Notes under the pieces: model-generated
What the model was told of the DNA's origin: nothing
What the model saw: only the letters and a program-made list of their open reading frames with translations
Databases searched by the model: none
Part shown: piece by piece, positions 43,202-51,419 of the stretch
Layout of the letters: every line of letters begins with the position of its first letter
Numbering within the stretch: the stretch's first letter is position 1
DNA from: Streptomyces sp. NBS 14/10
GTDB taxonomy: Bacteria > Actinomycetota > Actinomycetes > Streptomycetales > Streptomycetaceae
Length of the DNA: 64,000 nt
Reading direction: 5' to 3'
Assembly: GCF_002224125.1 (NCBI RefSeq)
Contig: NZ_NCSM01000022.1
Span: 682,690-746,689, forward strand
Translations under genes and position numbers: made by a program

Positions 43202-44440
43202 CTACGCCTGGGGAAGGGGAACCGCGGCGCCCGGGCCGTCGGCCTGGTCTCCGGGGCTGCCGGCCGCCGCGGCGCCGCGGCCCGGCACCTGGGGCGAGAC
43301 CGCCGCCGCCTCCACCGCGCCCGTCGCCGGCCGGGCCGCGATCGCCCGCCACCACGGATCCAGCGGCAGGCCCGCCACCGGCTCGAAGGGCTCCCCCGGC
43401 CGGGGGATGGCCACCCGCGCATCAGCCGCCCGCGCGGCGGTCAGCGTGCCCTCGGCCGGCTCCTCCCAGGGGTGCGGGGCGAGGTTGAAGGTGCCCCAGT
43501 GGATCGGGAGCATGATCCCCCGGTCCGGCACGCCGCCCTGGAGATCGACATGCGCCTGCATGCCCTCCTCGGGGGTCATATGGATGTCGGGCCAGAAGTC
43601 GCTGTACGCGCCGATCTGGATCATGGTCGCGTCGAACGGCCCGTACTCCGCTCCGATCTCCGCGAAGCCGGGGAAGTATCCGGTGTCCCCGCTGTGGTAG
43701 ACGCGGTGCTCCGGCCCGGCCACCACCCAGGAGGCCCACAGGGTGTGCTGGGTGTTGCGCAGTGCGCGACCGCAGAAGTGGCGGGCCGGGGTGGCGGTGA
43801 ACCGCAGGCCGGCCGCCTCCGTCGATTCGCGCCAGTCCAGCTCGGTCATCCGCCGCTCGGGCACGCCCCAGTGCTCCAAGTGGGCGCCGACGCCCAGCGG
43901 CACCACGAAATGCGCCTCGGAGCGCACCAGGGCGCGGATGGTCGGCATGTCCAGGTGGTCGTAGTGATCGTGGGAGATCACCACCACATCGACCGGCCCC
44001 AGCTCGCGCAGCGGCACCGGCGCCGGGTGGATCCGCTTCGGCCCGGCGAAGGAGAAGGGCGAGCAGCGATCGCCCCACACCGGGTCGAACAGCACCCGCC
44101 GCCCGTCGATCTCCGCCAGCACGGTGGAGTGGCCCATCCAGGTCAGCCGCAGCCCGGAGGCGGGCGGCGTGGCCAGGTCGGCGAGGGTGGTGGGGTGTAC
44201 AGGCACCTGCCCGGCCGGGGCCCGGCGGACGCGCTCCTCCTTGCGGAAGTACGTGGGCAGGAACTTCAGCATGGAGCCGGACGGCGCGGTGCGGGCGGCC
44301 ACGGGGTTCACGAACACGCCGTTCGCGAAGTTCGGCGACCGGCGGATGCGCTCCATGCGCTCTCCGGCCGGGTCCGCCCCGAAGGCGGCGGGGCGCAGGG
44401 CGGCGGTGAGCCGGGCACGTTTCTGGCTGGGGCCGGTCAC
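43202..44440 (-). CDS. MBL-fold hydrolase, NAPE-PLD-like
   Basis: 412 residues. The metallo-beta-lactamase motif HDHYDHLD, plus VVPLGVGAHLEHWG, the ARHFCGR and HSGDTGYF metal-ligand segments, and IQIGAYSDFWPDIHMTPEEG define the NAPE-hydrolysing phospholipase D / UlaG-like class. Probably a binuclear metal hydrolase of unknown substrate. The C-terminus carries a low-complexity Ala/Gly/Pro tail of about 50 residues. It follows the chitinase gene on the same strand but beyond that gene's terminator. Confidence 0.85.
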   Translation of the reverse strand: MTGPSQKRARLTAALRPAAFGADPAGERMERIRRSPNFANGVFVNPVAARTAPSGSMLKFLPTYFRKEERVRRAPAGQVPVHPTTLADLATPPASGLRLTWMGHSTVLAEIDGRRVLFDPVWGDRCSPFSFAGPKRIHPAPVPLRELGPVDVVVISHDHYDHLDMPTIRALVRSEAHFVVPLGVGAHLEHWGVPERRMTELDWRESTEAAGLRFTATPARHFCGRALRNTQHTLWASWVVAGPEHRVYHSGDTGYFPGFAEIGAEYGPFDATMIQIGAYSDFWPDIHMTPEEGMQAHVDLQGGVPDRGIMLPIHWGTFNLAPHPWEEPAEGTLTAARAADARVAIPRPGEPFEPVAGLPLDPWWRAIAARPATGAVEAAAVSPQVPGRGAAAAGSPGDQADGPGAAVPLPQA

Positions 44441-44488
44441 GGCACCTCCTGGGTGAGGGGCGGATGCCCCCGTACGGTCTGCGGTGTG

Positions 44489-44515
44489 GCAGCGCGGCGG
44501 GGACCGCCGCGCTGC
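44489..44515 (-). terminator. Terminator of the GH19 chitinase gene
   Basis: Perfect 12-bp stem GCAGCGCGGCGG / CCGCCGCGCTGC, loop GGA, about 50 nt after the stop. Confidence 0.75.
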
Positions 44516-44565
44516 TTAGGGACAACTCGCGAGACCGCCGATGTTGTTCCGCTGAGCGCCGCCGA

Positions 44566-45477
44566 TCAGCAGCTGAGGTTGGATCCGGGGGTGGTGCCCA
44601 GGATCTGGACGAACCTCTGATAGGCGTTGATCCGGCTCTGCACCTGGCCGGGGTTTCCGCCGTTGCACTCGATGCTGCCGTTGATGCTGCGGATCGTCTC
44701 GCCGAAGCCCCGCTGGTTGACCATCGCGTCGTGCGGGGTCATGGTGCCCGGTCCGGTCTGGGTGTTCCAGTACCACAGGGCGGTCTTCCAGGAGACCGCT
44801 GCGTCCCGCTCGACCAGGTACGGATTGTTCAGCAGGTCGATGCCGAGTGCGTCACCGGCCGCCTTGTAGTTGAAGTTCCAGCTGAGCTGGATCGGCCCGC
44901 GCCCGTAGTACGCGGCCTGGCCGGCCGGGCAGCCGTAGGGCCGGCTCGTGTCGCAGTAGTGCGGATAGTTGGACTGGTTCTGCTCCACGATGTAGACGAG
45001 GCCGCCGGTCTCGTGGCTGACGTTCGCCAGGAAGGCGGCGGCTTCCTGCTTCTTCACGGTGTCGCTGCCGGTGTTCGCGAAGCCGGGGTAGGCGCTCAGG
45101 GCGGCGGTCAGGCCCTGATACGTGTAGAACGAGTTGCGGCCCGGGAACATCTGGTTGAACTGCGCCTCGCTCACCACGAACCCCGCCGGGTTCTGGCCTC
45201 CGGAGCCGCAGTCGTACGGCTCCCAGTACCAGGTGCTGATGATGGGGTCATAGCCCGGGTTGTCGTGTTCGGCGCGGTAGTACTTGCCATCGGTGTACTT
45301 CACGATGTCGCCCGTGGCGTACCACTTGCCGGCGGCCCAGTCCGGGTAGGCGCAGGCCGCGCGGGGGGTGGTCGCCGTGGTGGCGGTCGCCGAAGCTGAG
45401 GCCATGGGCATGACAAACAGCAGGGCGCACGTCGCCGCGGCGGCGGCGAGAGCGGCCCGGAGGCGTTTCGCTATCAA
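44566..45477 (-). CDS. Secreted GH19 chitinase with N-terminal CBM5/12-type domain
   Basis: 303 residues. Signal peptide, a chitin-binding module of about 50 residues (CAYPDWAAGKWYATGDIVKY…WYWEPYDC) and a GH19 catalytic domain with E156 and E165 (SHETGG…IVEQN), GRGPIQLSWNFNY and CNGGNPGQV. It hydrolyses chitin by inversion. The start is TTG at 45477, with GGAGGAG four to five bases upstream; there is no ATG or GTG in the right place. Two DasR-like sites lie 56-88 nt upstream. Confidence 0.93.
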   Translation of the reverse strand: MIAKRLRAALAAAAATCALLFVMPMASASATATTATTPRAACAYPDWAAGKWYATGDIVKYTDGKYYRAEHDNPGYDPIISTWYWEPYDCGSGGQNPAGFVVSEAQFNQMFPGRNSFYTYQGLTAALSAYPGFANTGSDTVKKQEAAAFLANVSHETGGLVYIVEQNQSNYPHYCDTSRPYGCPAGQAAYYGRGPIQLSWNFNYKAAGDALGIDLLNNPYLVERDAAVSWKTALWYWNTQTGPGTMTPHDAMVNQRGFGETIRSINGSIECNGGNPGQVQSRINAYQRFVQILGTTPGSNLSC

Positions 45478-45532
45478 GACTCCTCCTTCAGGGGGGACTT
45501 GAGAGTGGGGGGACCTGATACCACTCAAGCGG

Positions 45533-45549
45533 ACTTGGTCTATACCAGT
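45533..45549. promoter_or_regulatory. DasR-like site (dre) 1
   Basis: ACTTGGTCTATACCAGT, close to the dre consensus ACTGGTCTAGACCACT bound by the GlcNAc repressor DasR, upstream of the chitinase gene. Confidence 0.75.
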
Positions 45550-45565
45550 CAAGGTCTAGACCAAG
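45550..45565. promoter_or_regulatory. DasR-like site (dre) 2
   Basis: CAAGGTCTAGACCAAG, with a perfect GGTCTAGACC core, abutting site 1. Tandem sites are common in chitinase promoters. Confidence 0.75.
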
Positions 45566-45647
45566 CCGGGTATACGGGCGGCCAGTCCCGGGCCCGGCCG
45601 CCCCTCCCCTCTCGTCCCCTCCCCCTCCCTCCCTGCGGAGGGCCCCG

Positions 45648-46826
45648 TCAGGTCTGGCGCTCCGGGGCGTACCCGTCGGCGTCCAGGCCGAAGGTCCAGG
45701 CGACGCCCTCACGGGCGGTGGTGGTGCGCGGCGGCACGCGCAGCCAGTAGGTGCGATGCGTCCCGTCCGGCTCCGGCGTGGAGTTGACCACCTCGACCAT
45801 GGCCACCGGCTCGTCACCGGCCATCTCGATGCGCCACAGCACACCGGTCTCGTCGCGGTGCACCGGCTTCGCCCCGGACTCGGTGAGATAGCGGTCGTAG
45901 CCGTAGTGCTCCAGCATGACGCGGCGCAGCTCCGCGTTCTCCTCGGTACGGATGCGCTCGGCGGTCAGCTCGGACAGCTGCCCGAGGAAGTCCGCGGGCA
46001 CCGGCATGCCCCGCCACGCGTACAGCGCGAAACCGTCGGGGTAGTCCAGCGCGGGCCCGGTGCCGCTGTCGAGGCGGCCCGCCTCGTCGCGGTGCAGCGT
46101 GACCGGGCGCTCGGCGATGACCACGGCCTTCTCGTACGGCCACCACCAGCCCGCGGACCGCGCCACCGCGGCCGGGCCGGCGAGCTCACCGGCGTCTCCC
46201 TCCGCGGCTACCGCCGCCAGCCACGGCGCGTCGTGCTGGCCGAGCACCGCGTCCAGCATGGCCAGCCGGACGGCGGACTCCCGGCCCCGGTCCGACTGCG
46301 CGTCCAATGCCTCGACGACTCCGGTGCGGATGCGCTCGGTGAGGGAGCGGGTGACCTCCCACAGCGCCGCGCCCGTCAGGGCCCATCGCTCGGCCCAGCC
46401 CGTGCTGCCGAGCGTGTCGTGCAGCCGCTGTCGCGCGGCAGCCCACGGAAGGGTGCGCACCGCCTCCCGGACGCAGGCGCCCGCCGCGCCCGCCTCCGGC
46501 TCGACCCCCGCGGCGCGCAGCGCGCCGGCCGCCCGGTCGGCGATCTCCCCCGGCAGCTCGCCGCCCTGGCCGGTCAGCAGCATCGCCGCCGCCGTGCCCG
46601 CCAGCGGGGAGTCGACCCATACGATCCGCTCCGGGCGCGCGATCCCGGCCGCCTCGTAGGCCAGCCGCACGCCCTCCTCGGCGGCCTCGCGGTCGGCCGG
46701 GCCGGTGGCCGCGGCCACCGCCCGCCACCGCTCGACCAGGCTCAGCGCCGCAGTGTCCGCATCCGCGCTGCCCGCGCCCGCGCTGCCCGGACCCGCGACG
46801 TCCGCTGCCGTCGTCATCGAGCTCAT
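45648..46826 (-). CDS. DUF6745 domain protein
   Basis: 392 residues, soluble. It has the DUF6745 pattern: a helical N-terminal half (LAMLDAVLGQHDAPWLAAVA) and a beta-rich C-terminal domain (WWWPYEKAVVIAERP…ALDYPDGFALYAWRGMPVPADFL…HRDETGVLWRIEM…HRTYWLRVPP). Function unknown; the family often sits with LRR-like proteins. It is cotranscribed with the small MYRQGDV gene (60-nt gap) and divergent from the STM4015-type genes, so it may be part of that system. Preceded by a heptanucleotide repeat. Confidence 0.75.
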   Translation of the reverse strand: MSSMTTAADVAGPGSAGAGSADADTAALSLVERWRAVAAATGPADREAAEEGVRLAYEAAGIARPERIVWVDSPLAGTAAAMLLTGQGGELPGEIADRAAGALRAAGVEPEAGAAGACVREAVRTLPWAAARQRLHDTLGSTGWAERWALTGAALWEVTRSLTERIRTGVVEALDAQSDRGRESAVRLAMLDAVLGQHDAPWLAAVAAEGDAGELAGPAAVARSAGWWWPYEKAVVIAERPVTLHRDEAGRLDSGTGPALDYPDGFALYAWRGMPVPADFLGQLSELTAERIRTEENAELRRVMLEHYGYDRYLTESGAKPVHRDETGVLWRIEMAGDEPVAMVEVVNSTPEPDGTHRTYWLRVPPRTTTAREGVAWTFGLDADGYAPERQT

Positions 46827-46854
46827 GGTTTCCGTCTCCCGTTTCCCAGTCCCG

Positions 46855-46891
46855 GTTCTCAGTTCTCAGTTCTCGGCGCTCAGTGCTCAGT
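46855..46891. repeat. Heptanucleotide tandem repeat
   Basis: GTTCTCA, GTTCTCA, GTTCTCG, GCGCTCA, GTGCTCA in tandem. It spans the stop codon of the small gene and the gap before DUF6745, so slippage could alter coupling between them. Confidence 0.7.
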
Positions 46892-47213
46892 CCGCCACCA
46901 CGCGCACGGCGCCCGGCGCGTACTCCCGCTGCCGCACCACGCGGTACCACCCCTTGGGCAGCGGTATCGCCGCGTGTTCCTCGTGCACCACCCGCCCGCC
47001 GTCCGGCAGATGCAGATACGACACGCCGAACGGCCCCGACTCGCGCACCAACGTGCCCGGCCCGACCACCGCATGGGCGTGTCCGGTCACCTCGCCAAGC
47101 GCCAGCACCAGCCGCCCCCGCGAGTCCCGCGGCTGCCGCGGCAGCGCTTCGGTGTTCGGCGGCAGTGCCTCCTCGGCCACCGGCACGATCAGGACATCTC
47201 CCTGTCGGTACAT
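46887..47213 (-). CDS. Small MYRQGDV protein next to DUF6745
   Basis: 108 residues beginning MYRQGDVLIVPV, beta-rich, with a conserved-looking GEVTGHAHAV segment and VVHEEHAAIPLPKGWYRVV near the end (several His residues). The same small protein recurs beside DUF6745 genes in my recollection, but no function is known. First gene of the minus-strand arm; ATG at 47213 behind GAGAAGCGC. Confidence 0.7.
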   Translation of the reverse strand: MYRQGDVLIVPVAEEALPPNTEALPRQPRDSRGRLVLALGEVTGHAHAVVGPGTLVRESGPFGVSYLHLPDGGRVVHEEHAAIPLPKGWYRVVRQREYAPGAVRVVAD

Positions 47214-47301
47214 GCGCTTCTCCTTTTCACCACACAGCGGCGTCCGGGCCCACCGCTCGTACGGGGGCCGGTCGATGTCCACGACGTTAGGCGCGGGGTC
47301 T

Positions 47302-47335
47302 GACAACGCGGGGGCCGACAACGCATTGACAACGC
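47302..47335. promoter_or_regulatory. Triple GACAACGC direct repeat
   Basis: GACAACGC at 47302-47309, 47317-47324 and 47328-47335 in the divergent region between the small MYRQGDV gene and the first STM4015-type gene. The last copy is part of a TTGACA hexamer (47327-47332). A candidate operator for both arms. Confidence 0.5.
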
Positions 47336-47429
47336 CCGCCGCCCCCGCTGTCGGTGGGGCTTGGTAGAACTCTTCGCACGCCCTTCGGAAACGGGCACGC
47401 CCACACGAAGCATCAGGAGATCTCCCGGC

Positions 47430-48392
47430 ATGGACTACGCCGAAAACCACGACGCGCTGCACGGCCTCCCGGCCTTCGACTTCCCGGCGCCCGACGAGGT
47501 GCCGGAGCTGCCCGAGCCGGAGACCGTGGCATGGCGGCTTTCCTGCAACCCGTACGACGACTCGGGTCCGGACCGCAACTTCGCCGACTGCCTCCAGCGG
47601 TTCCTGGACACGGTGGACACCTCCCAGGTGCGCGCGCTGATCTTCGGCGTATGGGGCGAGGCGTACGCGAACGACTCGAGCACGGTCATCGAGCCGCTCG
47701 TCGCCGCCAAGGACCGGTTCTCCTCCCTCGATGCGGTCTTCATCGGCGACATCGACGCGGAGCAGGCCGAGATCTCCTGGATCCAGCAGTCCGATGTCAC
47801 CCGGGTCCTCGACGCCTTCCCTGGGCTGCGGGAGCTGAAGATCCGCGGTGGCTCGGGGCTGGTGTTCCCGGCCGTCACCCACGAGCACCTGCACACGCTC
47901 TGCTTCGAGAGCGGCGGGCTGCCGGGCGCGGTGGTGCGCGGCGTCTGCGACAGCGAACTGCCCGCGCTGGAGCGGCTGGAGATGTGGCTGGGGGTGGACG
48001 AGTACGGGGGCGACTCGACCGTCGCGGACCTCGCCGGGCTGCTCTCGGGGGGCCGCTTCCCCGCGCTGCGCCACCTGGGGCTGCAGAACAGCGAGATCCA
48101 GGACGAGATAGCCACCGCCGTCGCCGCCGCCCCCATCGTCGCCCAGCTCGTCTCCCTCAACCTGTCCATGGGCATCTTGACCGACGCGGGCGCCGAGGCG
48201 CTGCTCGAAGGCCAGCCGCTGACCCACCTCAAGACACTCGACCTGCACCACAACTTCTTCTCCGAGGCGATGGAACAGCGGCTGCGCGACGCCCTGGAGC
48301 CCTCCGGTGTGCAGCTCGACCTCTCCGAGAAGGGCGACGAGGACGACGACGGAGAGGGCGAGGTGTGGCGTTACACCGCGGTCGCCGAATGA
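47430..48392 (+). CDS. STM4015-family LRR-like protein 1
   Basis: 320 residues. Irregular leucine-rich repeats (LRELKIRGGSGL, LHTLCFESGGLP, LERLEMWLGVDEYGG, LRHLGLQNSEIQDEIA, LVSLNLSMGILTDAGAEALL, LKTLDLHHNFFSEAME) give the horseshoe-type pattern of the STM4015 family. No signal peptide or membrane segment. About half the residues match the next gene, so it arose by tandem duplication. Probably a binding partner or protein substrate of the STM4014-4011 enzymes encoded downstream (inference). ATG at 47430 with CAGGAGATCTCCCGGC. Confidence 0.82.
   Translation: MDYAENHDALHGLPAFDFPAPDEVPELPEPETVAWRLSCNPYDDSGPDRNFADCLQRFLDTVDTSQVRALIFGVWGEAYANDSSTVIEPLVAAKDRFSSLDAVFIGDIDAEQAEISWIQQSDVTRVLDAFPGLRELKIRGGSGLVFPAVTHEHLHTLCFESGGLPGAVVRGVCDSELPALERLEMWLGVDEYGGDSTVADLAGLLSGGRFPALRHLGLQNSEIQDEIATAVAAAPIVAQLVSLNLSMGILTDAGAEALLEGQPLTHLKTLDLHHNFFSEAMEQRLRDALEPSGVQLDLSEKGDEDDDGEGEVWRYTAVAE
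48081..48145 (+). repeat. 65-nt identical tract, copy 1
   Basis: Identical to 49117-49181 at every base, including third positions, while flanking parts of the two paralogues differ. It covers the LQNSEIQDEIATAV repeat. Confidence 0.9.
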
Positions 48393-48456
48393 CGACCGCC
48401 TTACCCAAGCCCTCGACAGCCATGTACTACGACGACCGAAAGGACCGCACCGCCTC

Positions 48457-49437
48457 ATGATCAGCGATCTCCTGGAGTCCTTCGCGGGCCTCCCCGTCAC
48501 CGACTTCGACACGTCCGGGACCGACGCCTCCGACCTGCCGCCCGCGGATGCCGTGGCCTGGCGGCTGGCCTGCGGCTTTGACGATGAACTTCCCTTCGAC
48601 AAGCTGTGGCGGGACTTCTTGGAGACCGTCCCGGCGGACCGGGTCCGCGCGATCGTCATCGGCAGCTGGTGGGGCGGGGAAGGATACGAATCCGTGCAGC
48701 CGGTGATCGACCGGCTGACGGAGTCCGCCGAGCGCCTGCCGGCGCTGCGGTCGATCTTTCTCGGCGATGTGACGGGCGAGGAATGCGAGCTGTCCTGGCT
48801 GGAGATGACCGATGTCACGCCGGTGGTCGAGGCGTACCCGCTGCTCGAGGAGTTCGTGGCGCGCGGCTGCGGCTACGGGGGACCCGATGAGTCGCTGGCC
48901 TTCCGCCCCGTGCGCCATGAGCGGCTGCGGACGCTGCGGTTCGAGTCCGGCGGTCTGCCCGCGAGTGTCGTACACGCCGTCTGCGACAGCGAGCTCCCCC
49001 GCCTCGAACACCTCGCGCTGTGGCTGGGGGTCGACCACTACGGCGGCGACGCGACCATCGCCGATCTCGCGCCGCTGCTGGCCGGCGGCCGCTTCCCCGA
49101 GCTGCGCCATCTGGGCCTGCAGAACAGCGAGATCCAGGACGAGATAGCCACCGCCGTCGCCGCCGCCCCCATCGTCGCCCAACTCGCCTCCCTCGATCTG
49201 TCCATGGGCACGCTGACCGACGCGGGGGCCGAGGCCCTGCTCGGCGGTCAGCCGCTGACCCATCTCACGCTGCTCGACCTCCACCACCACTACCTGGGCG
49301 AGAAGCTGGCGCAGCGGATGCGTGACGAGCTGGAGCCGCGCGGGGTCGAGGTGAACCTCTCGGAGCAGCAACAGGCGCAGAGGTGGGACTGGGACGAGAG
49401 CAATGAGGAGCACCGCTATGTCGCCGTCTCCGAATGA
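48457..49437 (+). CDS. STM4015-family LRR-like protein 2
   Basis: 326 residues with the same repeats as protein 1 (LRTLRFESGGLP, LEHLALWLGVDHYGG, LRHLGLQNSEIQDEIA, LASLDLSMGTLTDAGAEALL, LTLLDLHHHYLG). The C-terminus is more polar (SEQQQAQRWDWDES). The ATG at 48457 has a GAAAGGACC RBS. Its last 20 nt overlap the STM4014 gene, placing it firmly in the operon. Confidence 0.85.
   Translation: MISDLLESFAGLPVTDFDTSGTDASDLPPADAVAWRLACGFDDELPFDKLWRDFLETVPADRVRAIVIGSWWGGEGYESVQPVIDRLTESAERLPALRSIFLGDVTGEECELSWLEMTDVTPVVEAYPLLEEFVARGCGYGGPDESLAFRPVRHERLRTLRFESGGLPASVVHAVCDSELPRLEHLALWLGVDHYGGDATIADLAPLLAGGRFPELRHLGLQNSEIQDEIATAVAAAPIVAQLASLDLSMGTLTDAGAEALLGGQPLTHLTLLDLHHHYLGEKLAQRMRDELEPRGVEVNLSEQQQAQRWDWDESNEEHRYVAVSE
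49117..49181 (+). repeat. 65-nt identical tract, copy 2
   Basis: Perfect copy of 48081-48145; suggests recent gene conversion or duplication between the paralogues. Confidence 0.9.
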
Positions 49438-50608
49438 GGTGCGCCATGACGTGCGCTTCGCCGTAGTCGGCAACCCCGGTGGCCGCCGGGTGGAGATGTT
49501 CACGGACGCCGTACTGGCGGCGGGCCTGCCCGCGCCCCGGGTGCTGCCCTGGCGCGAGGTGCTGTACGACGGCAGGCCGCGGTTCGAGCCGGGCGAGACG
49601 GTGCGGCTGGACTCCCCCGGCGAGGACGAGGACGTCGAGCTGTTGCTGCGCGGCGCCGACGACCCGACCCGCGTCGAGGGCACCGCCCACTGGTACACCC
49701 GGTTCACCGGCGCGGCACGCCAGGTCGCCGAGGCGGCCCGTACGGCGGACGCGGTGGTACTGGACGACCCGGACGAGCTGGCCGTGATGTTCGACAAGCG
49801 GCTGTGCCACGGCGTGTTGAGCGAGGCCGGGGTCGCGGTGCCGCCGTCGCCGACCTCCGGGCCCGAGGCGCGGCCCGTCCGCGGCTGGGAGGACGTACGG
49901 GCGCTGCTGGCGGGCTCCGGCGGGCTGCGCCGCGCCTTTGTGAAGCTCGCGCACGGCTCGTCCGCATCCGGGGTGCTCGCCGTCGAATGGGGCGCTCACG
50001 GCCGGGTGCGCGCCGCGACCTCGGTGGAGCGTACGGCCGACGGGCAGCTGTTCAACTCCCTGCGGGTGCGCCGGTACGAGACGGAGGCGGAGATCGCCGC
50101 GATCGTCGACACGCTGGCCCCCGACGGGCTGCACATCGAGCGCTGGGTGCCCAAGGCGGCGCAGCACGGCCGCGCCGCCGACCTGCGCGTGGTGGTGGTC
50201 GACGGGCGGGCGACCCATGCCGTGGTGCGCACCAGCCGCTCCCCCATGACCAATCTCCACCTCGGCGGCATCCGCGGCGATCTGGCCGCCGCGCGCGCCG
50301 CGGCGGAGGCGGCCGGGGTGCCCTGGGACGAGGTGCTGGGCCTGGCCGAGCGGGCGGCGGCCTGCTTCCCGGGCACCCTGTGCGTCGGCGTCGATCTGCT
50401 GCCGGGCACCGGATGGCGGCGCTTCTCGGTCGGCGAGGTCAACGCGTTCGGCGATCTGCTGCCCCGGCTGACCGGTCTGCCCGGCAGCGGCGCGGAGGGT
50501 CTGGACACGTACGGCGCACAGGTCGCGGCCGTGCTCCGGCAAAAGTCCACGATGGAAGGGGCAGCGGAAGAAGTGGTGGGAGGGGGCGGCGTCGATGCCC
50601 TTGGCTGA
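49418..50608 (+). CDS. STM4014-family ATP-grasp-like protein
   Basis: 396 residues. ATP-grasp-like order: FVKLAHGSSASGVLAVE (glycine-rich ATP loop), HIERWVPKA, DLRVVVVDG, and the metal-binding end VGVDLLPG…VGEVNAFGDLLP. Such folds make a carboxylate-amine or peptide-like bond from ATP, as in RimK or RiPP ligases. Substrate unknown. ATG at 49418 is chosen because AGGAG sits just upstream; it overlaps the LRR gene stop by 20 nt and the STM4013 start by 14 nt. Confidence 0.85.
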   Translation: MSPSPNEVRHDVRFAVVGNPGGRRVEMFTDAVLAAGLPAPRVLPWREVLYDGRPRFEPGETVRLDSPGEDEDVELLLRGADDPTRVEGTAHWYTRFTGAARQVAEAARTADAVVLDDPDELAVMFDKRLCHGVLSEAGVAVPPSPTSGPEARPVRGWEDVRALLAGSGGLRRAFVKLAHGSSASGVLAVEWGAHGRVRAATSVERTADGQLFNSLRVRRYETEAEIAAIVDTLAPDGLHIERWVPKAAQHGRAADLRVVVVDGRATHAVVRTSRSPMTNLHLGGIRGDLAAARAAAEAAGVPWDEVLGLAERAAACFPGTLCVGVDLLPGTGWRRFSVGEVNAFGDLLPRLTGLPGSGAEGLDTYGAQVAAVLRQKSTMEGAAEEVVGGGGVDALG

Positions 50609-51419
50609 GCCGGATATGAACAAGGTCGTGGGCAGCAACGATCTGCTGCTGGTCACCTTGGACACACTGCGCTACGACGTGGCGGCCGAGCTGGCCGCCG
50701 AGGGCCGGATCCCCCATCTGGCGAGCCGGCTCCCCGGCGGGGTGTGGGACAAGCGGCATGCGCCCGGCAGCTTCACCTACGCCTCGCATCAGGCGATGTT
50801 CGCCGGGTTCCTGCCCACGCCGGCCACGCCGGGCCCGCACCGGCGGCTGTTCGCCGCCCGCTTCGCGGGCAGCGAGACCACCGCCGGCGGGACCTTTGTC
50901 TTCGACACCCCGGACCTGGTGTCCGGGCTCGCGGCCGCCGGGTACCACACGGTGTGCGTGGGCGGGGTGGGGTTCTTCAACAAGCGGGGCCCGCTGGGCT
51001 CGGTGCTCCCCGGCCTCTTCCAGGAGAGCCACTGGGAGCCGGAGTTCGGCGTTCCGTCCCCCACCTCCTTCGAGGCGCAGGTCGCGTGCGCCGAGAAGGT
51101 CATCGCCGGGCTGCCGCCGGACCGGCGGCTGTTCCTCTTCGTCAACGTATCGGCGCTGCACCAGCCCAACTGGTTCCATCTGCCCGGCGCGACCCGCGAG
51201 GCGGGCGATTCGCGCGCCACCCACGCCGCCGCGCTGGAGTACGTCGACCGGCACATCGGCCGGCTGTTCTCCGCGCTGAGCGACCGCGGCCCCGGCTTCG
51301 CCATCGTCTGCTCCGACCACGGCACCGCGTACGGAGACGACGGCTATACGGGCCACCGGCTCGGCCATGAAGTCGTCTGGACCGTGCCGTACACCCACTT
51401 CTTCCTCGAGGCCTCATGA
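50595..51419 (+). CDS. STM4013-family alkaline-phosphatase-superfamily hydrolase
   Basis: 274 residues. Metal-binding aspartates D23/D28 (VTLDTLRYD) and the C-terminal VCSDHGTAYGDDGYTGHRLGHE cluster define the sulfatase/phosphodiesterase superfamily. The usual nucleophile region reads GSFTYASHQAM (Thr near 61), not the C-x-P-x-R formylglycine signature, so it is unlikely to be a true sulfatase; a phosphoryl-transfer role is more plausible. The stop overlaps the next start (ATGA). Confidence 0.85.
   Translation: MPLAEPDMNKVVGSNDLLLVTLDTLRYDVAAELAAEGRIPHLASRLPGGVWDKRHAPGSFTYASHQAMFAGFLPTPATPGPHRRLFAARFAGSETTAGGTFVFDTPDLVSGLAAAGYHTVCVGGVGFFNKRGPLGSVLPGLFQESHWEPEFGVPSPTSFEAQVACAEKVIAGLPPDRRLFLFVNVSALHQPNWFHLPGATREAGDSRATHAAALEYVDRHIGRLFSALSDRGPGFAIVCSDHGTAYGDDGYTGHRLGHEVVWTVPYTHFFLEAS

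Noticed and set aside
47302..47335. Three repeats considered as plasmid-type iterons or a CRISPR remnant
   Set aside because: Only three 8-nt copies with 3-7 nt gaps in a divergent promoter and no rep or cas gene.
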